Positions 56,669 to 64,000 of a stretch of DNA of 64,000 nt are shown here, in pieces (position 1 is the first letter of the stretch; each line of letters starts with the position of its first letter). Location: contig JACCIC010000167.1 of the NCBI GenBank assembly GCA_018907035.1, forward strand, positions 1,178,001-1,242,000, written 5' to 3'. Source of the DNA: Sycobia sp. Sy_11. Its lineage: Eukaryota; Arthropoda; Insecta; Hymenoptera; Epichrysomallidae. The notes under the pieces are model-generated. The model saw only the letters and a list, made by a program, of their open reading frames with translations. It was not told where the DNA came from and did no database searches. The translations under genes and the position numbers were made by a program.

Positions 56669-58354
56669 ATAAACATCTTATATATCAATTTAAGATCTGT
56701 TATAGTTATACATTATGAAATTAATTTATGGATTCTAATGAATAGCATATGCATTTCTATATAATTTATATTTATATTATAACAATTTATATAACGTTTT
56801 CATTTTAAAACGTGATTTTCCACATGCAGATAATATTTTCTTAAATTGAATCATAATACGTATATGAAACCGATAACTAATTAATTTTTATATTTATATC
56901 ACTGAAAAAATGGTTCTCATATCAAGTCAATATTTCTGTTTAATTAAAAAAATTAAGTTAAAAAATTTCTAAAAATATAACATGTATATTTACAAATTAA
57001 TTATGCTTTACACATTAAAGTAATTATGCTTACATATACTATATTCATGATTAGAAGATATTAAAAGAAATTATAGAAGAAATTCCTTATTGAAAAACTT
57101 ATTCACTTCAATTCAAAATTACAGGAAAACCTGTTCTCAATATTATCCATTTGTGTACTATAGTGTATTATTCAAGATTATTATATTATGAAATTTGGAA
57201 ACCAATGTCTTGATATAAGGAATTGATTTCTTGAGAGAAGTTAATTAATAAGCAATCAGATTCTTGCAATATAATAATATTAGATATAATTAGTAAATAT
57301 TGATTAAATGATAATTAATAAAATTCTCTGCGTCTCAATATTAAATAAATAAATTCTTATATTTAGATATAAGTGATATTTTATATTTTCCATTATAAAG
57401 TGAACAGTAGTAAATTCATTTTTTACAGTAATAAAAGCAAGGTTATTATTTTCTTAATTTATGAAACCAATATCTCAATGTAAGAAATTAAGATCTTGAA
57501 AGTAGTTATTTATCCAATTAATAGTTAAACTAAAAAAATACTAGATAAATATTAGTAAATATTGATTAAAATTTAGTTAATAAATTTTTGACTGTATATT
57601 AAATAAATATTTTTTAGATTGTGAAATAAGTTGCTTCAAATAAGAAAACCAGCATTTAAAAAGTTCCTTCATCAAGAACTTGTTCGCTTGAAATAAAATG
57701 ATATAAGATTGATATTTTACTATATGAGTTAAAAAATAGTAAATTTCTTTTTTTGGGTGATAAATAATCTCTAGACTTAAGAAAATAATTTTTTGCGTGA
57801 AATTCAACAATAAGAAACAATATGAGATAATCTAGGTAAGTAATTTCTTACTTTTTAGCTAATTTCGAGAAATCCATAACTCATTCGGTTTAGTTGAACG
57901 GATGTTGTAAAATATTTAGCTGATATCGTTTTAATTCAAGTGAATAAGTTTTTGATGAAGGAATTTTTTAGATTCTGGTTTTTAGCTATTTTAAGCAAAT
58001 TCTTTCGCAATCTAAGAAAATATTTGTTTTAATTTTAATGTAAGAAATAATTCTTTATGCGCTACAAGGCACATAAATATTTACTTGATATTGGCAGATA
58101 TTTTTTCAATGATATATAATAATACAACAAATAATTATTTTTCAGCTTCATATACCTAAAAAAAATACATTTAAGAAAATATTATCTAGATGTGGGAAAT
58201 CAAATATTATAACCAAAACGATATATAAATTGTTATTATATAAGTACATATTATATATAAATGCATATACTATTCATTGGAATCTATAAATTAATTTCAT
58301 AATGTATAACTATAAGAGATCTAAAATTGATATATAATATTTTTATAATTGTCC

Positions 58355-58432
58355 ACAACTTACTGCAATAACTTAATTAATAAGGTGTTAGCTTGTGAAT
58401 CCAAAGGTCTGCGGTTAGAATCCCGGTTAGGC
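58355..58432 (+). repeat. tRNA-like (SINE-like) sequence in the right arm
   Basis: GTTAGCTTGTGAATCC is followed by GCGGTTAGAATCCCGG, the latter close to a pol III B box (GGTTCGAATCC). It is the complement of the left-arm copy, so the arm duplication happened after this sequence was in place. Confidence 0.6.
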
Positions 58433-58980
58433 CGAAGTTTTTAAATAAATGTAATAAAAGTAAATTAACGTATAAATTGTAAAAGATTTCAAGAAATTAT
58501 TCGTTAGGTTTAAACTTTTGATTTTTAATGTCAAGAAAATAATGTTTTGAATCAAGAAACTATGCACTTCTTTTAAACATTTAGCATACTTGAATTGTCA
58601 TGTTTCTAAAAAATAAAAACGTATTTCAAGTAATTATTGTTTTAAAGATAGGAATAGAGTTTTTCATTTTAAATTAAATTTCTTGAGTCAAGTATTAAAA
58701 TTCTTAATCCAAGTATATATTCACTTAATTTTGTCGGCTTAAATCGAATATATAAATTTTTTGATTCCAAAATTATCAGTTATTGGTTCAAGAAAATATT
58801 TTCACCCATTTTCTACAAAATCTTGACAAAAATCTAGGAGATATTTAATTAATCCAAAAATTTATTTTCCTGATTTTAAATTTGAAATTATTGGTTCAAG
58901 AAAATATTTTCTTTATATAAGCAAATATTCATTTAATTTCCAATATTTGTATTCTGCTGTTAGAAAATATAAGCTTTATT

Positions 58981-59460
58981 TTAGTAACTATTTACTTGGT
59001 TAAAGTTTATGCGATTACTTGGTTAAATAAAATATTTACTTAGTACAGGTCAATCGCATAAATTTCTTGAATCAAGTAATATTTACTTTATATTAGAACT
59101 TTTGCAGTATATAATTTGAATGAATTATTTCGAAAAATTTATTTCTTAAACTAAGAAAATTTTTATTTAATTAATTCGATAATATTGTTCTATTGATAGT
59201 ATCAGAAAAATCTTTGATCATAGATTCGATCAATCTATAATTTAAGTATTTAGATCATCTGCAATTCTAGCTATTAGGTTTTCTGAATTCGATGCATTAC
59301 TTTTTTGTTTTGGTATAATAACCTTCTGATTCAAAATTTGTTTTCTTAGATTAAGAACATATTTATTTATATATGTATTCCGTAACTCTGTTATATATAC
59401 TGTATAAAAACAACTAAATACTAATTTCTAGAAAATATTAGTTTGATTCTGTAAAGCCTT
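58981..59460. other. AT-rich, rich in TTCTTGA/TCAAGAA-like words
   Basis: The word pattern of the inverted repeat (ACTTGGTTAAAG, TTTCTTGAATCAAG) continues beyond its arm, suggesting more diverged units of the same sequence. No gene. Confidence 0.45.
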
Positions 59461-59464
59461 TTTT

Positions 59465-59817
59465 AGAGAATTAAAAGTATTGTATTCCGGTATATGATTA
59501 CTGTCGCAATAATATGCATCCAGTGGAATGTGAATAAAACTTATTTGAAATTAAAATTAGCAACTATTTATTAAAAGGTATAAAATCAGTAAACAGAAAT
59601 ATACATTGACAAAGATTGAAGTGTCCCTTCCTTGTTGGACGATTTCACCGAAAGAACTAACGCACGCATCATCCGTAGAAGCGAGAATATCTCGCTTCTA
59701 TACCTGCAAAACCCATGCACCCTAATTAGTTTATTACAGAGCACAGGATTTTCGGATCGGTCTTGCGACCCTCTCATACCAGGGGATTCCCTGGCCTTAT
59801 CCCTCTACTACTCATAA

Positions 59818-59865
<48 letters not shown>

Positions 59866-59897
59866 TTGGAGGTGCCGTTTTCTAGCCTACCTCAACA
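59465..59897 (-). repeat. LTR-like segment with purine tract at its start
   Basis: On the minus strand a purine-rich AAGGAGAG ends at about 59898 and is followed by TGTTGAGGTAGGCTAG, a typical polypurine tract plus TG start of an LTR. Further on are a (TA)n array (59822-59863) and AATAAA-like signals near 59560. The far end is not defined. A copia-like element is possible; this is inference. Confidence 0.4.
59822..59863. repeat. (TA)n microsatellite
   Basis: A pure TA array inside the LTR-like segment. Confidence 0.9.
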
Positions 59898-60329
59898 CTC
59901 TCCTTAAAACTTTACATCCAAGAATTCAATTAAACTGTGATGTCCAGCCGCAGATAGTGTCACCTGGGAAATCTTAACGGCGATTTAATGCAGTTAGTTC
60001 CCAGCGAATTGCCCCCTTAATTTTCGGCTAACGCCTTCGCGTATTGAAGCCGGGGATACGCGGGGCGGGTCGAGGATACTTTTCTCGCCTCGCAAGGGCG
60101 TGGTGCGACGCAGTGCAGTTCGACGCTGGTTAAGGCCACATCCGGGTGGCTCTTATCCCAACGTGTCGGAATCGGAGCGGCGACGGCTCCGATATCCCCT
60201 AAGGGTAGCAGCGGCACGCTTTCGGCCTCCCACTATTGCCTTAGGCCGTCGCACTTATTTTTAGCGGACTCTACAAGTCCAGCGACAGCTTTCTGTCTCC
60301 TAGACCCGTGTCTCCTGCTCTAAAAACAA
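59898..60329 (-). other. GC-richer leader-like region, unassigned
   Basis: It lies between two LTR-like segments on the minus strand. A 66-codon minus-strand frame (60017-60217) is open but matches nothing I know. It may be the leader of an internally deleted retroelement. Confidence 0.35.
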
Positions 60330-60560
60330 GCACGCATATCGCGGAAGGAAAGGTTTTAGAAGAAAAACTTTGTAATATAAAATTCTTACTTTATTCTATA
60401 GCTTGGATATACGGTAGAAGAAGATTGTTTCACTCGCTACAAACGCGACCAGCAGTCTGCTTTTCGCAGTCCAGCGGGCCCGTATTTATAGTTGGAGTGC
60501 GAAGCAGCCGAATTTTTCCCTGCTGGGAAAATACATGGTAGTGGGACAGATGAAGGGACG
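60330..60560 (-). promoter_or_regulatory. LTR/promoter-like segment on the minus strand
   Basis: On the minus strand a TATA box (CTATAAATACGGGCCC, complement at about 60475-60491) is followed about 90 bases later by AATAAAGTAAGA (complement near 60385). This TATA-to-polyA spacing is typical of an LTR U3-R. A 10-base inverted pair, GATGAAGGGACG near 60549 and TCCCTTCATCTC near 60584, lies at its start. Confidence 0.4.
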
Positions 60561-60599
60561 TTTTTTTTATAGAAATGTTGTACTTCCCTTCATCTCGTA

Positions 60600-61052
60600 G
60601 AATTATTATTATTATTATTTCATTCTAAACTACGCTCGACAAAGAGTTTTCATATAAACTACATGGAAACCAACCTAGGCGTCGACGCGAATTATAAATT
60701 ACTAACATTATTTAATATTTAATAGAAAATATAATTATAATTATAAAGTTAATAATAATAAGTGATGAATTGTAATAACATACTCGTATGAACTAGTACA
60801 TTTTATGATGGTGAATACGCGTCAAAAATATGAAGACTAATATTAATACTAAAAATAATAATTGTAATAATAATGATAATAATAATAATAAAAATCTTAA
60901 TAATAATAATCCTGATAATAATACTCAAAATAATAATTAACTTTATATCATTAATAATAACAATAAGAATAATAATAATTAAAACTATAATAATAATCAT
61001 GATTCGCAAAAATAAGATAAAAAGTCATGATAATAATTAACGTTATATCATT
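60600..61052. repeat. AAT-rich sequence with a ~100-bp tandem unit
   Basis: TTATATCATTAATAATAAC followed by (AAT)n-like sequence and ATTCGCAAAA occurs at about 60945-61012. It begins again at 61043, is interrupted by the LINE, and resumes at 62694. The unit ends with GTCATGATAATAATTAAC or CTCGTGATAATAATTA. Confidence 0.65.
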
Positions 61053-61095
61053 TTTTTTATTTTTTTTTTTTGAGGATGAGAAAAATCCTTTATGG

Positions 61096-61118
61096 ATCCC
61101 GGAGACCGGTCCCCGGAT
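61096..61118 (-). promoter_or_regulatory. Palindrome in the 3' UTR of the 61-kb LINE
   Basis: ATCCCGGAGACC and GGTCCCCGGAT form a near-perfect palindrome about 30 bases from the poly(A) end. It is comparable in position to the 3' hairpins of the 52-kb LINE. Confidence 0.4.
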
Positions 61119-61149
61119 ATGTAGGACTCATCTGTGAGGGCATACCCAT

Positions 61150-62690
61150 TAAAAAACTACATCCTCAATGCATTCCCCTCAACTGCTTCCCACAGCACTG
61201 AAAAGAGCTGCGAGTCGGGATCGGCAGGCGTGCACCGAGGAGATCTCCTCCCGATGGCGTAAATGCAGTCCGGGAACCGTCTATGAGGACATCACTTCTT
61301 GGCTGTGCCATCTTATTCGCCCTTGCGGGCTTACATGCCTTCTTCAATTCTTCGTTTGTGGTTCAGGATGGCCTTGCAAAAATTGCAAATCCTGGACCAC
61401 TTCTCAGGGCTCTCTAGCATCAGCCGGACGATATTTTCAGGCCCACATGGCCCTGCGTCTCTCCAGAGGCGCTCCCTTTCGAGGCGAAACATCTCGCACT
61501 GAAAAAACGTGTGAAGTGCATCGTCTCGGGGAGTGCAACAGTGGGCATTGTTTGGATCCGGTACTTTCCCCATCTTGTGGAGATAGGGAATATATAACCT
61601 CTCCGTGCGACCTCTGGAACCATGGCTTTAACTCACTAATCAGTCGAACCGTTCATCGGCCGCGCGGATCCCTCTTCCAGCGTTTCTGCTATTCGGTCAT
61701 CGTGGCAGCTCTGGCCCATGCAGCTGCCTCTATTCTGCCGAGAATATTTTTATTATGGTGGACAAATTTCTTTTCTTGTGCTTGGAGATCAATGGGAATA
61801 ACACGTGCGATTACCAGCACCGCCGACTCGGAGACCGTACGGTAGGAGCTCAAAATGCGTAATGCCCTCTACGCTGCACTGCCGCCATTCTTTTTCTATA
61901 TTTTTGGGCCACCAGTTCATCGGCCCATACCTCCCCGCCATATAGCATGATGGATTCAGCTGTCCTTATGAGCAGTCGCCACTTGCAGGGTGCTGGGCCG
62001 CCGACATTGGACATCAACCTACCAAGTTGTGCTGTCACTCGGGCAGCTCTATCCGCCGCTTTTTTTATTTGGTCCGAGAAGGTCAGCTTGGAATCAAGCG
62101 TCACCCCCAGGTACCTTGCAGCTGCTTTGGTACTCCTACGTTGTGTCTCCAACCTGCATAAGGCGTATCTTTGGGATACGTTTCTTAGTCAGGAGCACGA
62201 TCTCCGTTTTCGCCGCCGCCAGTTCTAACCCATTGCTCTCCATCCATATTTCCACGCGACGCATCACCTGATTGAGTTGCATCTGTGCAGCGTCATAATC
62301 CCTAGCGATGATGACAGCTGCTACATCATCTGCGTATCCAACCAGAAAGATGTCTTCACGCATCTGCATCCGGAGTATTCCGTCATATGAGATGTTCCAC
62401 ATGTCGGCTCCGAGTACAGCCCCTGAGCGACCCCGGAACTAAGTTTTTTCCTTCTCCGACCGTCCGATGTTTCGTAAACTAAGTATCGATCCTTAAGGTA
62501 GTCACCCAATATACGAAGTATATAAGGCGGCACCCGAAAGTCTCGTTCCATGGCCATCAAAACATTTGCCCATCCAACAGAGTTGAAGGCATTCCGAACG
62601 TCAAGGGTAGCCAGGAGGCAAACAGGTCGGAAGTAGTGATTACCCCTCTCTGTGCGCCTGGCCGCATCAACAACCTCGAGGATTGCGTCG
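61150..62690 (-). pseudogene. LINE reverse transcriptase C-terminal half, broken
   Basis: From 62690 downward the minus strand reads RPVCLLATLDVRNAFNSVGW (motif A, near 62610), VPPYILRILGDYLKDRYLVY, GVAQG near 62430 (with a frameshift), LVGYADDVAAVIIARDYDAA (active site YADD, near 62330), MESNGLELAAAKTEIVLL, and AARYLGVTLDSKLTFSDQIK. It continues with LMSNVGGPAPCKWRLLIRTA and, after a frameshift, HCCTPRDDALHTFFQCEMF (zinc finger, near 61530). These are R1-clade features, but the sequence differs clearly from the 52-kb copy, so it is another family. Confidence 0.85.
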
Positions 62691-62703
62691 ACCTTATATC
62701 ATT

Positions 62704-63087
62704 AATAATAACCATAACAATAATAATAATTAAAATTATAATAATAATAGTAATTCGCAAAATATAAACTCTCGTGATAATAATTATCTTAACATTCGAA
62801 CATAATATTCCTGGAGACATCGAAGTAAAAATTATATTTTGAAATATTATTTCGTTATATGACTTCCTTTTAGAATTCTTAATTTTCTTCATAGGGCCGT
62901 TTTCGGTCATCTTTCGTCTCAAAATTCGTCAGTGTATACAAATTCACTCTCCTCCTCGCTCGAAATCCACGTACATTCCCAGGCTTGAAAACTGCAAGGG
63001 AATGACCACTTGTGTAAACACTTATACGCGTACATATACATATATACGTATATATATATATATGCATATAGATATATGTATATTCAT

Positions 63088-63100
<13 letters not shown>
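62704..63100. other. AAT-rich repeat continuation and spacer
   Basis: This is the rest of the ~100-bp unit (to about 62795), then unassigned AT-rich DNA. Confidence 0.5.

Positions 63101-63145
<45 letters not shown>
63087..63145. repeat. (CA)n/(TA)n microsatellite
   Basis: CA repeats from 63087 pass directly into TA repeats to 63145. Confidence 0.9.
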
Positions 63146-63147
<2 letters not shown>

Positions 63148-63425
63148 AATATAGTTGCTGGACGTAACACCCGCAACCTTAAATGGTTGGTTGGGGATGG
63201 AAAAGATCTAAACAACCATCACGCTGGGTTGTTGTAAACATTGGTATTATGTTGGACTCCTGTTCATTTTGGTAGGTTGGTTGTTACTCGTTCGATGGCG
63301 ATATTAATGGGCACGTATTGGCTAACCGAATTCTGACTCTTCTTTCTTCTAGTTATAGGCGCTATTAATCTACTTACAATGCTACGGTTACAAATATCGA
63401 ACACGAATGTTGCGACAGCCAAAAC
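63146..63425. other. Unassigned, moderately AT-rich
   Basis: The sequence is unusually rich in TTGGTTG/GGTTGGTT words (63184-63275). No gene is recognised. Confidence 0.4.
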
Positions 63426-63429
63426 ATGG

Positions 63430-63965
63430 CCGCGCAAATTTATTTCGACCGGTAGATAAATTTAATAGATAAATATATTACGAAGAGAATAAATACATCG
63501 AATTATTTTAATTTATTTCCCCCACACTCACGTATAGTAAACACAGAATACAAGAAAATTAATTTAACGATTACAAAATAAATTAATATATGATATTAAA
63601 CATCATACGGTAAACATACCGAAAACGGGCAAAGGTCGCGACGACTACTGAAGAAGATAGTCGACGCAACTGCCGAAAATCGAACAAGCAGGGAGAGAAC
63701 GCAATATCTAGTCTCTCTACTACTAAGTTTAAGTCCGAAGTATACTGTAGAGAGGATACACTGCGCGCGGCAAGAGAGAGCACGTCAAGTGTATTAAACC
63801 GGCAGCCGCTATCCCCTCTAATACGCGCCGCACACACACTACCGTGCATTCTCGTCGGACGGCGCGCGCCAGCAGCGAATACTGCGGTAGGCGAATGCGC
63901 AAGTCTTATACTGGCACGCGCGTTCCGGTATATATAGCGGGTATTCGAAAACGAATTCACCCGCT
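63430..63965 (-). promoter_or_regulatory. LTR/promoter-like region on the minus strand
   Basis: On the minus strand a strong TATA box (CCGCTATATATACCGG, complement of 63926-63941) is followed by a GC-rich transcribed-like segment with (GT)n, then a stop-rich AT segment with two AATAAA signals (complements near 63478 and 63514). A 125-codon frame lies inside but has no recognised domain. The layout suits a gypsy LTR or a promoter of a gene beyond view; no partner LTR is in the window. Confidence 0.4.
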
Positions 63966-64000
63966 GTATTTAATTAAAATAATTAAATAAAAATATAAAT

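Larger units (their letters stand above)
56045..58980. repeat. Giant inverted repeat with ~1.1 kb arms
   Basis: The left arm (about 56045-57145) is repeated as its complement in the right arm (about 57905-58980). Paired landmarks are AAATATCTCCTAGATTTTTG (56180) and its complement near 58833; AAACAATAATTACTTGAAAT (56423) and its complement near 58630; GGATTATATCCACAGACCTTTGG (56591) and its complement near 58402; and GTTATACATTATGAAATTA (56705) and its complement near 58290. The ~750-bp middle holds two direct units of ~270 bp (57170 and 57450 regions). No ORF is present. Foldback-type transposons have this shape, but no family match can be named. Confidence 0.85.
61053..62693 (-). mobile_element. 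R1-clade LINE fragment with 10-bp target-site duplication
   Basis: TTATATCATT at 61043-61052 is repeated at 62694-62703, directly flanking the insert. The poly(A) tail appears as a T-rich run at 61053-61071 on the plus strand, so the element lies on the minus strand. It is 5' truncated to 1641 bp, starting within the RT domain. It is older than the 52-kb LINE, because its frame is broken several times. Confidence 0.9.

Overview
The window looks like transposable-element-rich, AT-rich chromosomal DNA of an insect, most likely a hymenopteran such as an ant. That placement is inference. It rests on the mix of mariner transposases, Ty3/gypsy fragments (one with an envelope of the chuvirus-like type often captured by arthropod LTR elements), Penelope-like elements, R1-clade LINEs, and long (TA)n, (CA)n and (GATA)n microsatellites. 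I find no convincing intact host gene. Nearly everything recognisable is a mobile element, most of it broken, so this reads as a TE graveyard with one or two younger insertions.

Layout. 1-1.6 kb is one copy of a dispersed sequence whose second copy lies at 15.2-17.45 kb. Both carry an array of ~58-60 bp repeats, and a third related array sits at 23.8 kb. 2.2-7.3 kb holds a gypsy scrap and two Penelope-like fragments pointing away from each other, separated by a 3.8 kb inverted repeat. 7.4-10.4 kb is a gypsy-type element with integrase and chuvirus-like Env remnants; its 3' end recurs inverted at 14.0-15.0 and 25.75-26.04 kb. 11.8-12.9 kb is a GC-rich island of unknown origin with three splice-donor-like sites. 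Mariner copies lie at 13.3, 18.1 (with both TIRs and TA target sites), 25.1, 43.3-44.3 and 45.6 kb. Fossil gypsy pol lies at 20.8-23.0 kb, and a longer gag-pol at 28.2-32.2 kb is followed by a second gag-like ORF at 32.4-33.8 kb.

34.5-38.7 kb is mostly featureless. A gypsy family on the minus strand is spread over 38.8-49 kb (integrase at 39 kb; RT, protease, zinc knuckles and gag at 45.7-49 kb), interrupted by LTR-like fragments, mariners and microsatellites. 50.08-51.64 kb is a candidate non-autonomous DNA element with 62-bp terminal inverted repeats. 52.1-55.0 kb is the best preserved gene, an R1-clade LINE with an open 862-codon frame, lying between two (CA)n tracts as Waldo-type elements do. 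56.0-59.0 kb is a second giant inverted repeat with tRNA-like sequence in each arm. 59.5-60.6 and 63.2-64.0 kb hold LTR-like promoter regions on the minus strand. 61.05-62.69 kb is a 5'-truncated LINE with a 10-bp target-site duplication inside an AAT-rich minisatellite.

No biochemical pathway is encoded. The genes interact only as layers of insertion, duplication and inversion.
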